Below are positions 16,148 to 23,889 of a stretch of 27,912 nt of DNA, piece by piece. The notes beneath the pieces were generated by a model, which worked only from the letters and a program-made list of their open reading frames with translations, was not told where the DNA came from and searched no databases. Numbering within the stretch: position 1 is the stretch's first letter; each line of letters starts with the position of its first letter. Location of the stretch: the NCBI GenBank assembly GCA_001942045.1, contig MSTD01000025.1, positions 1-27,912 of the forward strand. The letters run 5' to 3'. The position numbers and the translations under genes are program-made. This DNA comes from Mycolicibacterium porcinum. GTDB taxonomy: Bacteria > Actinomycetota > Actinomycetes > Mycobacteriales > Mycobacteriaceae.

Positions 16148-16717
16148 ATGTACGACCTTGCCGAGGGCATCGCCCTGTTCCAGCGCGACACGTTTCCCGC
16201 GAAGGCCGACCTGTTCGCCCACCTCGCCACCACACATCGGCCGCACACGTTGTTCGTCGGTTGCTCCGATGCCCGCGTGGTCCCGGAGTTGATCACCGGC
16301 AGTGAGCCCGGCGAGTTGTTCGTCATACGTACCGCGGGCAATCTGGTCCCGGCCTACCACCCAGCTGCGGACGGCATCGCCGCCAGCGTCGAATACGCCG
16401 TGTCGGCATTAGGCGTGTCCCGCATTGTGGTGTGCGGGCATTCCGGCTGCGGCGCGATGACCGCACTGGCCGAGAACCACGACCTGAGCGCCATGCCGAC
16501 CACCGCTGAATGGCTGCGCCGAGCCGGCGCGAGTTCGACTGAAACCGTTGATACAGACAAGGTTTCACATCTGGTACGCGAAAACGTGCGGGCACAGGTG
16601 GCGAACCTCGCCACCCATCCCGCGGTGGCCCGCGCCCTTGCCGCCCACGCCATCACCCTGCACGGCTGGGTCTTCGACATCGCCAGCGGCATGGTCTCCG
16701 CTGTCGACAACCCCTGA
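16148..16717 (+). CDS. cynT: Beta-carbonic anhydrase CynT
   Basis: The 189-aa zinc enzyme converts CO2 to bicarbonate. In cyanate operons it replenishes the bicarbonate that cyanase consumes and keeps CO2 from escaping. The zinc and active-site residues are present: Cys39, Asp41 and Arg43 in GCSDARV, and His98 and Cys101 in CGHSGCGAM. Other family segments are PGELFVIRTAGNLVPAY and VEYAVSALGVSRIVVCG. AAGG (16136-16139) lies 8 nt before the ATG. The cynS gene follows after 36 bp, which fits one cynTS transcript. Length is slightly below the E. coli protein. Confidence 0.93.
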   Translation: MYDLAEGIALFQRDTFPAKADLFAHLATTHRPHTLFVGCSDARVVPELITGSEPGELFVIRTAGNLVPAYHPAADGIAASVEYAVSALGVSRIVVCGHSGCGAMTALAENHDLSAMPTTAEWLRRAGASSTETVDTDKVSHLVRENVRAQVANLATHPAVARALAAHAITLHGWVFDIASGMVSAVDNP

Positions 16718-16753
16718 ACCCTCCCAAACCCCCACAAGGAAAGGACACCGAAA

Positions 16754-17224
16754 ATGGTGCACGCCCAATTTGATCCGACCGCTCGCCAGGCCCTGGCCGC
16801 CGCCGCCGTGGAGGCCAAGACCCGCAAGGACCTCACCTGGCAGCAGATCGCCGATGCCGCCGAGCTATCACCGGCCTTCGTGACCGCCGCCGTCCTCGGC
16901 CAGCATGCCCTGCCGGCGCAGTCCGCCATCGCGGTGGCCGAGCTGCTCGGCCTCGACGATGAGGCCGCGATGCTGCTGCAGACCATTCCGACCCGCGGCT
17001 CCATCCCCGGCGGCATCCCCACCGACCCGACGATCTACCGCTTCTACGAGATGCTGCAGGTCTACGGCACGACGCTGAAGGCGTTGGTACACGAGCAGTT
17101 CGGCGACGGCATCATCAGCGCCATCAACTTCAAGCTCGATGTGCGCAAGGTCGCCGATCCAGAAGGCGGGGAACGCGCCGTCATCACACTGGACGGCAAA
17201 TACCTTCCCACCAAACCCTTCTGA
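16754..17224 (+). CDS. cynS: Cyanase (cyanate hydratase)
   Basis: The 156-aa enzyme reacts cyanate with bicarbonate to give carbamate and CO2; carbamate decays to ammonia and CO2. It detoxifies cyanate and can supply nitrogen. Length equals that of E. coli CynS, and the catalytic triad is in the same numbering: Arg96 and Glu99 in YRFYEM, Ser122 in GIISAINF. From residue 95 to the end it is nearly identical to the family, ending GKYLPTKPF. The N-terminal helix-turn-helix-like domain (residues 1-85) is more divergent, as usual. A strong AAGGAAAGGA ribosome site precedes the ATG. The enzyme works as a cytosolic decamer in known cases. Confidence 0.97.
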   Translation: MVHAQFDPTARQALAAAAVEAKTRKDLTWQQIADAAELSPAFVTAAVLGQHALPAQSAIAVAELLGLDDEAAMLLQTIPTRGSIPGGIPTDPTIYRFYEMLQVYGTTLKALVHEQFGDGIISAINFKLDVRKVADPEGGERAVITLDGKYLPTKPF

Positions 17225-17249
17225 TCAAATCCGATACCGAGGAGGCCCC

Positions 17250-17777
17250 ATGGACTTCGCACAACGCACCATCGACATCGCACGGCAGAACGTCGCCGAG
17301 GGCGGCCGTCCGTTCGCAACCGTCATCGTCAAAGACGGTGAGATCCTGGCCGAGAGTCCGAATCTGGTTGCCCAGACCCATGATCCCACCGCACATGCCG
17401 AGATCCTCGCGATCCGCGAGGCGTGCACCAAGCTCGGCACCGAACACCTGACCGGGGCCACGATCTATGTCCTGGCCCAGCCCTGCCCGATGTGCCTGGG
17501 ATCGCTGTACTACTGCTCGCCGGACGAAGTCGTATTCCTGACCACCCGGGACGCCTACGAGCCGCACTACGTGGACGATCGAAAGTACTTCGAGCTGAAT
17601 ACGTTCTACGACGAGTTCGCAAAGCCCTGGAACGAACGGCGGCTACCGATGCGTTACGAACCTCGCGACGCGGCGGTCGACGTCTATAAGCTCTGGCAGG
17701 AGCGCAATGGCGGCGAACGCCGGGTGTCAGGCGCCCCGACCGCTACCAGGCCCGCGAAAAATCCGCGTGGCGAGTGA
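17250..17777 (+). CDS. Zinc-dependent nucleoside/guanine deaminase family protein
   Basis: The 175-aa protein is a cytidine-deaminase-fold enzyme. Zinc motif residues are His49-Ala-Glu51 in DPTAHAEILAIREAC and Cys79/Cys82 in QPCPMCLGSLYY. The downstream region (YVDDRKYFELNTFYDEFAKP, NERRLPM) resembles bacterial guanine deaminases more than tRNA adenosine deaminases. It would release ammonia from a purine base or related ring. A GAGGAGG ribosome site lies 5 nt before the ATG at 17250, which decides the start; the frame is open further upstream inside cynS but without support. It follows cynS by 25 bp, so it is very likely part of the cyn operon. Its last 35 bp overlap the 3' end of the convergent methyltransferase gene. 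Confidence 0.88.
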   Translation: MDFAQRTIDIARQNVAEGGRPFATVIVKDGEILAESPNLVAQTHDPTAHAEILAIREACTKLGTEHLTGATIYVLAQPCPMCLGSLYYCSPDEVVFLTTRDAYEPHYVDDRKYFELNTFYDEFAKPWNERRLPMRYEPRDAAVDVYKLWQERNGGERRVSGAPTATRPAKNPRGE

Positions 17778-18417
17778 TCCACGCATGCATGGCAATTCCC
17801 GCCGCAACTCCGGCGTTGATGCTGCGGGTCGACCCGAACTGAGCGATGGAGACCGTCACGGCCGCGCCGGCCTGCGCCTCCGGCGTGATGCCGGGGCCTT
17901 CCTGCCCGAAGATCAGCAGACAGTCGCGGGGTAGTTCGGTCTCTTCCAGCCGCACGGCGCCGGGCACGTTGTCCACCGCGACGACGGTCAGCCCGGCGTC
18001 GGCGGCGAAGCACAGCAGTTCGGCGGTGGTGTCGTGGTGGCACAACCGCTGATAACGGTCGGTGACCATGGCGCCCCGGCGGTTCCACCGGCGCTTGCCC
18101 ACGATGTGCACGGTGTCGACGGCGAAGGCGTTGGCGGTGCGCACCACCGCACCGATGTTCGCGTCGTTGCCGAAGTTCTCGATCGCGATGTGCAACCGAT
18201 GCCGCCGCCGGTCGATGTCGGCGATGATCGCCTCCCGGGTCCAATACCGGTAGGCGTCGACGACGTTGCGGGTGTCTCCATCGCGCAGCAGCTCAGGGTC
18301 ATACCGCGCGGCGTCGGGGCCGGTGGGCAACGGCCCCTCCCACGGTCCCACGCCCGGGGACTCTCCCCACTCGGTGGGGCCGACGGCCTCAACCACGGGT
18401 AGTCCACAGGGCAGCAT
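17743..18417 (-). CDS. SpoU/TrmH-family RNA 2'-O-methyltransferase (Rv0380c-like)
   Basis: The 224-aa enzyme has the SPOUT trefoil-knot motifs: IENFGNDANIGAVVRTANAF (motif 1), DCLLIFGQEGPGITPEA (motif 2) and FGSTRSINAGVAAGIAMHAW (motif 3). It should methylate a ribose 2'-OH in tRNA or rRNA with S-adenosylmethionine; the exact nucleotide is unknown. The N-terminal 50 residues (GPTEWGESPGVGPWEGPLP) are an extension seen in mycobacterial members. The start is uncertain: ATG 18417 gives a 29-bp overlap with the lipoprotein gene, whereas a GTG at 18396 would give 8 bp. Neither has a clear ribosome site. The 3' end overlaps the convergent deaminase gene. Confidence 0.9.
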   Translation of the reverse strand: MLPCGLPVVEAVGPTEWGESPGVGPWEGPLPTGPDAARYDPELLRDGDTRNVVDAYRYWTREAIIADIDRRRHRLHIAIENFGNDANIGAVVRTANAFAVDTVHIVGKRRWNRRGAMVTDRYQRLCHHDTTAELLCFAADAGLTVVAVDNVPGAVRLEETELPRDCLLIFGQEGPGITPEAQAGAAVTVSIAQFGSTRSINAGVAAGIAMHAWITRHADFSRAW

Positions 18418-19285
18418 GGGTGCCGATCACGGACACCGAGGCATACAGCAAGGCCGCCGTCATCTCCCCCTGCGTACACAGTGAGGCCCGCACGTTGACG
18501 GCCTCACGCGAGGCCTCCGGCAGGATCAGCACCGACGAGCCGTACGCCGAGCAGGCGCGGCTGAGCCCCGGCGGCGGCAGCGACGGGCCGGCCACCACCA
18601 TCAGCGGACCGCCACGTGCGGCCGCATCGTCCGCGTAACGCTTTGCCGCGCCATCGATTTCGAGACCCAACAGCATATAGCCCTTGCCGTTGAAGGCGGT
18701 GGGATCACCCATCGCGGCCGGCGCCAACTGTCCCCCGTCGGCGCTGAACGCGTCCACACTGGTGGATTTGAGGGTGACGCCGGCATCGTCGACGCTGGTG
18801 GGCAGCACCCCGACCGGGAAAGCGGCCGGGTAGGCGATGGTGGTACCGGCGATGCGCTCGCGCGGCGAGTAGACATAGACGCCGCGTACCTGACTCTGGT
18901 CCCGCTGCGGCCCCAAACAGACGGTGCCGCTGAGCTTGTCGGGCGCCGACGCCGACAGCGGCCGCAGGCCCAGGTTGGCGATGCCGTCACAGCCGTGCAG
19001 CCCGTCGGCCTCGATCGGATGTGCCAGGGCGCCGTACAGGCCGAACCGGATGTCCTCGGGTTTGGCATGCGCATCGCCGGACGCCGAACCCTCGACGTCG
19101 ACGAGTACGTGTTCGGAATCGAACCGCAGATCCGACACCTTCAGATTCCAGCCGAGGATGTCCAGCGATTCGCCGAGCTGGGCGGTCGACGCTTCATATG
19201 TGCGCGCCGGTTGATCGGATGAGCATCCCGCGGTGACGACGAGAAGTACCGCCATCACCGCCGCGATCAGCGCCCGCACCGCCAC
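18389..19285 (-). CDS. Lipoprotein (Rv0381c-like), unknown function
   Basis: The 298-aa protein begins MAVRALIAAVMAVLLVVTAG with lipobox TAGC and Cys21, so it is predicted to be an exported lipoprotein. The mature part has no motif I can name; it appears beta-rich with paired cysteines (HGCDG, TVCLG, RACSAYG, SLCTQG), which could form disulfides outside the cell. The best match by memory and position is Rv0381c. Its 3' end overlaps the SpoU methyltransferase start, suggesting one transcript. The upstream neighbour is the SDR gene, 12 bp away, so the block from SDR to methyltransferase may be an operon. Confidence 0.82.
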   Translation of the reverse strand: MAVRALIAAVMAVLLVVTAGCSSDQPARTYEASTAQLGESLDILGWNLKVSDLRFDSEHVLVDVEGSASGDAHAKPEDIRFGLYGALAHPIEADGLHGCDGIANLGLRPLSASAPDKLSGTVCLGPQRDQSQVRGVYVYSPRERIAGTTIAYPAAFPVGVLPTSVDDAGVTLKSTSVDAFSADGGQLAPAAMGDPTAFNGKGYMLLGLEIDGAAKRYADDAAARGGPLMVVAGPSLPPPGLSRACSAYGSSVLILPEASREAVNVRASLCTQGEMTAALLYASVSVIGTHAALWTTRG

Positions 19286-19297
19286 GTCAGTTCTGTT

Positions 19298-20074
19298 CTA
19301 AGTTCTCCCACGACCTTTTCCCACTGCTTTTGTCATGGCGCGCACCAGGTTTCGCGGAAACAGCCGGCCCCCGGTAGTGAGCACCTTGTACTGCAGGCCG
19401 GGCACGATGACCACCTTGCCTGCGGCCACGTCGGCCAGGCAGTCGCGCACCACGTCCTCGACCTGCAACCACAGGAACGACGGTGTGCCCGCCATGTCGA
19501 TGCCCGCACGGGCATGAAACTCGGTGTGGACGAAACCCGGGCACAGCGCGTGCACGCCGACCCCGGTGCCGCCCAGCCCATTGGCCAGCCCCTCGCTGAA
19601 CGAGACGACCCAGGCCTTGGACGCCGAATAGGTCGATCCGCGCCCGGGCACCAACCCCGCGACGCTGGCCACGTTGATGATCGTGCCGGTGCCCGCGTCG
19701 ATCATCGACGGCAGTGCGGCGTGCGTCAGCTCCATCACCGCGGTGACGTTGACGTCCAACTGGGCCTGCAACTGGGCCAGATCGGCGGTCCAGAATTCCC
19801 CCGAGGTGCCGAACCCGGCATTGTTCACCAGCACCTGCACCCCGGTACGCACCCGGTCAGCGACTTTGGCCCGGTCCGGGGCGCAGGCCAGGTCGGCGGG
19901 AAGCACCTCGACGTCTGCGCCGGCCTCGTCACGCAGTTCGGCGGCGAGTTGTTCCAACCGCGCACCGTCGCGTGCCACGAGGACGAGGTCATAGCCGTCA
20001 CGCGCATACCGGCGGGCGAATCCGGCGCCGAGACCTGAGGTCGGTCCAGTGATCAGCGCGACGGGACGAGGCAT
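19298..20074 (-). CDS. Short-chain dehydrogenase/reductase (SDR)
   Basis: The 258-aa classical SDR has a Rossmann fold. The cofactor loop is TGPTSGLGAGFA (TGxxxGxG, near residue 9), followed by DLVLVARDGARLEQL; the arginine after the second strand favours NADP(H). Active-site elements are NNAGFG, Ser in NVASVAG, and YSASK (Tyr and Lys). The substrate is unknown; the C-terminal part (FLWLQVEDVVRDCLADVAAG) resembles mycobacterial SDRs of lipid metabolism. It lies between the Rv0381c-like and ttfA genes, where M. tuberculosis, as I recall, has pyrE. The ATG is at 20074, 34 bp after the ttfA stop. Confidence 0.92.
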   Translation of the reverse strand: MPRPVALITGPTSGLGAGFARRYARDGYDLVLVARDGARLEQLAAELRDEAGADVEVLPADLACAPDRAKVADRVRTGVQVLVNNAGFGTSGEFWTADLAQLQAQLDVNVTAVMELTHAALPSMIDAGTGTIINVASVAGLVPGRGSTYSASKAWVVSFSEGLANGLGGTGVGVHALCPGFVHTEFHARAGIDMAGTPSFLWLQVEDVVRDCLADVAAGKVVIVPGLQYKVLTTGGRLFPRNLVRAMTKAVGKGRGRT

Positions 20075-20108
20075 GCCGACAGGTTACTGAACTGTTCCGT
20101 TGCGCCGG

Positions 20109-20975
20109 TCAGCGCTGGTAGTGCGGTGCGTGACGCCCGTTGCGTGCCGGCGGCGGGGTCCGACGGACCACGTCCGGACGGCCGGGCTCCTGACGCGGTT
20201 GCGTGTAGCGGCTGATGTCACCACGTCCGGGCGCCGAGTCGGCCCGGCCCGGCGGCAGCTCCCGACGCCCGGCGGGGGTCGGTGCCAACGGACGGCTGGG
20301 CGAGCCTGCGCGACGGGCCAGCGCCGCTTGGCTGCCCTGACCCGACTGAGGTGCCACACCGTTCTGCGGAACCGGCGGCAGGACCCGCAGCAGGTCGTTG
20401 AACTGACGCACGGTGCGCAGTCCCTCGTCCCATTGGGCGCGGGTGCTCGTGACCGGCATGCTGACGAGCGTCCAGTTCTGCTCGTTCCACATGATCTCGG
20501 CACAGTCGGGCGCGGTGTGGGCGAACGTGACCATCCGGCGGTCGCAGGCACGGCGAGCGGCATCGAGGTTGGTGGAGTACACCATCCGCGGGCCGATCGC
20601 GCCGAGGAGCCAGATGTCGCTCTCCCTGGGTTCCTTGATGCCCTTGAGCCGCAGATCGACGACCACGTTCGTGCCGACCTTGCGGTGAAGGGCGATCACC
20701 GTCGCCACTTCTTCGATGTCAAAGATGAACACCGCCTCGCCACGGATCTGGCCGAGTACGACGTTCTTGGCCGTGACGTCACCGACGGTCGACATCACCC
20801 CGCGCTTCCAGCGCTTGAGGATCTCGTGCGACTCGTGCTCGTAATCGAAGCCATGCGACTTCGCCCACGACTTGCGGCGCCGTCCCAACCCACGTCGACG
20901 GTCGATGTCGACGTACAGCAGCACCGCCGCACCCACGAAACAGAGTGCGGACAGCGTGAACCAGAGCGGGACCAT
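20109..20975 (-). CDS. ttfA: Trehalose monomycolate transport factor A
   Basis: The 288-aa protein corresponds to Rv0383c/MSMEG_0736 (TtfA), a partner of MmpL3 needed to move trehalose monomycolate to the outer membrane. It has one N-terminal membrane helix (residues 3-23, PLWFTLSALCFVGAAVLLYV), a basic stretch (RRRGLGRRRKSW), a conserved cytosolic domain (about 30-210, including FIFDIEEVATVIALHRKVGT and RMVYSTNLDAARRACDRRMV) and a Pro/Arg-rich, low-complexity tail (about 210-288). In known mycobacteria TtfA sits at the growing pole and septum and is essential. Its position before clpB in the gene order agrees, though here extra genes stand between. The tail is the least conserved part. Identification is from recalled family sequence and synteny. 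Confidence 0.85.
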   Translation of the reverse strand: MVPLWFTLSALCFVGAAVLLYVDIDRRRGLGRRRKSWAKSHGFDYEHESHEILKRWKRGVMSTVGDVTAKNVVLGQIRGEAVFIFDIEEVATVIALHRKVGTNVVVDLRLKGIKEPRESDIWLLGAIGPRMVYSTNLDAARRACDRRMVTFAHTAPDCAEIMWNEQNWTLVSMPVTSTRAQWDEGLRTVRQFNDLLRVLPPVPQNGVAPQSGQGSQAALARRAGSPSRPLAPTPAGRRELPPGRADSAPGRGDISRYTQPRQEPGRPDVVRRTPPPARNGRHAPHYQR

Positions 20976-21034
20976 CGGGCCTAGCCTACTTGTTGACTGC
21001 GGGAAAGCCCCAGCCTTGTGAGGTCACAACCCGA

Positions 21035-21679
21035 TTACTGGTGATCAGAGCGCCGTGACCGGGACTCCTCGAGGTACGCGACGATGGCGTTGGTGAGCCC
21101 CCGCCGGGCCACGTCGAGGTCGATGAAGCTGCCGAGTTGACGCTCCGAGGTGATGCCACGCATCGCTCCGGGGATGAACGCGGCGACCTCCCGCACCCGC
21201 TCGGGGTCGACACCGAGGTCGGCGAAGGCCTCCTGGCAAGTTTGCAGCCAGCCCTGTCCCCAGGACGACAGCTCCGCGGCAGTCTTCGGGTAGAGCCGTT
21301 CGAGTTCGGCGGGGTCCCGCGGCAGTGACGCCCGCAGATTCTCGATCGCCCGCGAATCGCCTGCGGTCAACCCGTCATAGAGCAGGTCGATGATGGCGGC
21401 GACACGTTGACGCAGGGACGCGGAGCTGTCGTGGTGACTGAATATTCCAGCCCGTCGCTCCGCGGTGCGCTGCAGCACGGCGGCCCAGAACCCGTCGATG
21501 TCGCCGAACTGGTACTTCACCGCACCCCAGGTGGCGCCGATGTCCTTGGCGATCCGGTTGGCCGAGACCGCGCCCGGGTCGCCGGTGGCCAGGACCTTGC
21601 GGGCGGCCTCCAGCATGCTCTCCCGGGTGGCTTCACCGCGCCGGTTGGTGCGGCGCGCAACAACGTCGGCCTCGGTCAT
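21035..21679 (-). CDS. TetR-family transcriptional regulator
   Basis: The 214-aa regulator has an N-terminal TetR helix-turn-helix: RGEATRESMLEAARKVLATG and SANRIAKDIGATWGAVKYQF. The remainder is an all-helical ligand-binding domain without a recognised signature. It is divergent from the Rieske oxygenase gene with 69 bp between the start codons, so it most likely controls that operon and itself through the repeats at 21698-21730. The substrate of the oxygenase or an acyl-CoA derivative would be the natural ligand, but this is inference. A TAGCCT hexamer 6 nt before the start codon suggests leaderless transcription. Confidence 0.88.
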   Translation of the reverse strand: MTEADVVARRTNRRGEATRESMLEAARKVLATGDPGAVSANRIAKDIGATWGAVKYQFGDIDGFWAAVLQRTAERRAGIFSHHDSSASLRQRVAAIIDLLYDGLTAGDSRAIENLRASLPRDPAELERLYPKTAAELSSWGQGWLQTCQEAFADLGVDPERVREVAAFIPGAMRGITSERQLGSFIDLDVARRGLTNAIVAYLEESRSRRSDHQ

Positions 21680-21697
21680 CCCCAGAGGCTACTCCGT

Positions 21698-21730
21698 TTT
21701 CACAGAACCCTCTTCCAAAGTTTCACAGAA
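21698..21730. promoter_or_regulatory. Direct repeats in the TetR/Rieske divergent promoter
   Basis: TTTCACAGAA occurs at 21698-21707 and 21721-21730, 23 bp apart, about two helical turns. The second copy lies between TTCCAA (21713-21718) and TACGAT (21736-21741), the probable -35 and -10 of the Rieske gene, whose predicted start of transcription is on the ATG at 21749. The repeats are candidate binding sites for the divergent TetR protein. Confidence 0.5.
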
Positions 21731-21748
21731 GCTCCTACGATTCCGGTC

Positions 21749-22747
21749 ATGGCCAAACCACCGTTGTCGATGAAGCCGACAGGATGGTTCCAAGTCGCCT
21801 GGTCAGACCAGGTCGACGTCGGGGCGGTACACGCCATGAAGTACTTCGGCGAAGAGATGGTCGCCTGGCGCTCCGAATCCGGCCAGGTGACGGTGATGAA
21901 CGCCTACTGCGAGCACCTGGGCGCCCACCTGGGATTCGGCGGCCAAGTGGTCGGCGAGGCCATTCAGTGCCCGTTCCACGGCTGGCAGTGGAACGCCGAG
22001 GGCCGCAATGTCTGTATCCCGTACCAGGACCGGCCCAACCGGGGTCGCCGCATCCGCACCTACCCCGTCGCGGAGCGCAACGAGGCCATCTACATCTGGC
22101 ACGACGTCGAGGGGCGCGAGCCGTTCTTCGATGCGCCGGACGTTTTCGCGTCGTTCGCCGATGGCAGCAGCGCCGCCGACTACTACCCCCAGCAGCGGCT
22201 GTTCCGCGAGGGACTGGAGCTGCATCCGCAGTACGTCCTGGAAAACGGCGTCGACTTCGCGCACTTCAAGTTCGTGCACCAGACGCCGATCGTTCCGGTG
22301 TTCACCCGCCACGACTTCGCCGCACCGATCTCCTATGTCGACTTCACCATCACCTTCGAGGGCGACGATCAGCAGTCGATCGATGATGTGCGCAGTGGCG
22401 TCGAAGCGATCAACGGCGGCCTCGGGATCGCAGTGACGAAGAGCTGGGGGATGATCGACAACCGCACCATCTCCGCAGTAACGCCCGTCGACGAGTCCAC
22501 CTCCGACGTTCGGTTCATGGTCTACATCGGCCGGACTCCCGGGAAAGACTCCGATCGCGCCGCTGCCAGGGCCGCCGAGTTCGGTGACGAGGTGATCCGC
22601 CAGTTCACCCAGGACATTCACATCTGGTCACACCAGCGCTATTCCGATCCGCCGGCGCTGGCCACCGCCGAGTACGAGGGTTTCACCGCAATCCGCAAGT
22701 GGGCCATGCAGTTCTATCCAGAGGCACGGAAGGTAGACACCCTATGA
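21749..22747 (+). CDS. Rieske [2Fe-2S] non-heme iron oxygenase (KshA-like)
   Basis: The 332-aa terminal oxygenase has a Rieske domain with Cys54-x-His56 and Cys74-x2-His77 (spacing C-x-H-x17-C-x2-H) and a mononuclear iron site NGVDFAHFKFVH (Asn166, Asp169, His172, His177). This arrangement is that of KshA-type oxygenases, which hydroxylate steroids or similar rings using electrons from a separate ferredoxin reductase. No reductase gene is nearby, so it must borrow one. The substrate is unknown. The ATG at 21749 is chosen because TACGAT lies 7 nt upstream; the frame is open farther upstream but runs into the TetR gene. Its stop codon overlaps the next ATG (ATGA). Confidence 0.9.
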   Translation: MAKPPLSMKPTGWFQVAWSDQVDVGAVHAMKYFGEEMVAWRSESGQVTVMNAYCEHLGAHLGFGGQVVGEAIQCPFHGWQWNAEGRNVCIPYQDRPNRGRRIRTYPVAERNEAIYIWHDVEGREPFFDAPDVFASFADGSSAADYYPQQRLFREGLELHPQYVLENGVDFAHFKFVHQTPIVPVFTRHDFAAPISYVDFTITFEGDDQQSIDDVRSGVEAINGGLGIAVTKSWGMIDNRTISAVTPVDESTSDVRFMVYIGRTPGKDSDRAAARAAEFGDEVIRQFTQDIHIWSHQRYSDPPALATAEYEGFTAIRKWAMQFYPEARKVDTL

Positions 22748-23823
22748 CCGAGAAGATCCGGGTATTTCAGGTGGCGACCGGCAACGTCGGCACCGAGATG
22801 ATCAGGCGCATCGGTAAGCGGCCCGATCTCGAGCTCATCGGATTGCATTGCTACACACCGGAAAAGGTCGGTCGCGATGCCGGCGAGATCGCCGGCATCG
22901 ATCCGATCGGGGTGACGGCCACCGGATCGGTCGACGAGATCATCGCGGCCAAGCCCGATGTGCTGACGTTCCATGGCGTCTTCCCCGACGAGGACCTGTA
23001 CGTGAAAGTCCTTGAGGCCGGGATCAACATCGTCACCACGGCCGACTGGATCACCGGTTGGCACCGCGACACCAACCACCCGCATCCGTCCGGCAAGCCG
23101 GTGTCACAGTTGCTCGCCGAGGCATGCGAGAAGGGTGGGTCGACGTTCTACGGCACCGGCATGAACCCGGGCGTCAACCAGATCCTGGGCGTGGTGTGTT
23201 CGGCCGACGTCGCCGAGATCGAGAACGTCACCACCATCGAATCCGTCGACGTGTCATGCCATCACAGCAAGGACACCTGGATCGAGGTCGGCTACGGCAT
23301 GCCCGTCGACGACCCGTCGATCCCAGGAAAGCTGGAGAAGTACACCCGCGTGTTCGCCGACAGCGTGCTGATGATGGCCGACTGCTTCGGGTTGGAACTC
23401 GACGAGGTCAAGTTCAGTTACGAGCTCGGTGCCTGCACCAAAGACGTCGACCTGGGTTGGTACACCCTGCCCAAGGGATCGCTGGGCGGCAACTACATCA
23501 AGTACCAGGGCATGGTCGACGGGGTGCCGCGCGTCGAAACCCATCTGGAATGGCAGATGACCCCGCACACCGATCCGAGCTGGGACATCAAGGGCTGCTA
23601 CATCACTCAGATCAAGGGGGATCCGTGCGTCTACAACAAGCACATGATCTTCCCGAAACCCGGTGTGGATCTGTCCGATCCGGACTCGTTCGCCTCGATC
23701 GGCATGACCGTGACGGGGCTGCCTGCGCTCAATGCCATCGCCTCGGTGGTGGCCGCGCCGCCCGGACTGCTGACGAGCGCCGACGTGCCGTTGCGCGGCT
23801 TCGCCGGCCGGTTCAACATCTAG
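22744..23823 (+). CDS. Dihydrodipicolinate reductase-like / NAD(P)H-dependent amine dehydrogenase family protein
   Basis: The 359-aa protein starts with a Rossmann fold (IRVFQVATGNVGTEMIRRIG) and resembles the DapB-like proteins grouped with 2,4-diaminopentanoate dehydrogenase. Family-like segments are KPDVLTFHGVFPDEDLYVKV, EAGINIVTTADWITG and GTGMNPGVNQILGVV. It lacks the lysine-pathway context of true DapB and is longer, so a role in lysine synthesis is unlikely. It probably oxidises or reduces an amine, imine or ketone produced in the same pathway as the Rieske oxygenase, with which it is translationally coupled by an ATGA overlap. The in-frame GTG/ATG further upstream lies inside the Rieske gene and is unsupported. 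Confidence 0.85.
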   Translation: MTEKIRVFQVATGNVGTEMIRRIGKRPDLELIGLHCYTPEKVGRDAGEIAGIDPIGVTATGSVDEIIAAKPDVLTFHGVFPDEDLYVKVLEAGINIVTTADWITGWHRDTNHPHPSGKPVSQLLAEACEKGGSTFYGTGMNPGVNQILGVVCSADVAEIENVTTIESVDVSCHHSKDTWIEVGYGMPVDDPSIPGKLEKYTRVFADSVLMMADCFGLELDEVKFSYELGACTKDVDLGWYTLPKGSLGGNYIKYQGMVDGVPRVETHLEWQMTPHTDPSWDIKGCYITQIKGDPCVYNKHMIFPKPGVDLSDPDSFASIGMTVTGLPALNAIASVVAAPPGLLTSADVPLRGFAGRFNI

Positions 23824-23831
23824 CGCGAACA

Positions 23832-23873
23832 CGCGAGAACCCCCTATTTCGCTAGGAAATAGGGGGTTTCGCG
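23832..23873. terminator. Strong bidirectional terminator between the Rieske operon and clpB
   Basis: AACCCCCTATTTC (23838-23850) and GAAATAGGGGGTT (23856-23868) are perfectly complementary with a 5-nt loop. CGCGA on the left (23832-23836) and TCGCG on the right (23869-23873) extend the stem to 18 bp with one bulged G. It lies exactly between two convergent genes and works for both directions. There is no long T-tract, as is common in mycobacteria. Confidence 0.88.
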
Positions 23874-23889
23874 TCTCCTCGGCAGAGAC

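Noticed and set aside
17139..17249. Longer N-terminus for the deaminase beginning inside cynS
   Set aside because: The extra residues do not look like protein of this family, and the strong GAGGAGG site places the start at 17250.
21735..22750. KshA itself (3-ketosteroid 9alpha-hydroxylase)
   Set aside because: The Rieske and iron motifs fit the broad group, but nothing in the neighbourhood belongs to steroid degradation, so a kshA symbol is not justified.
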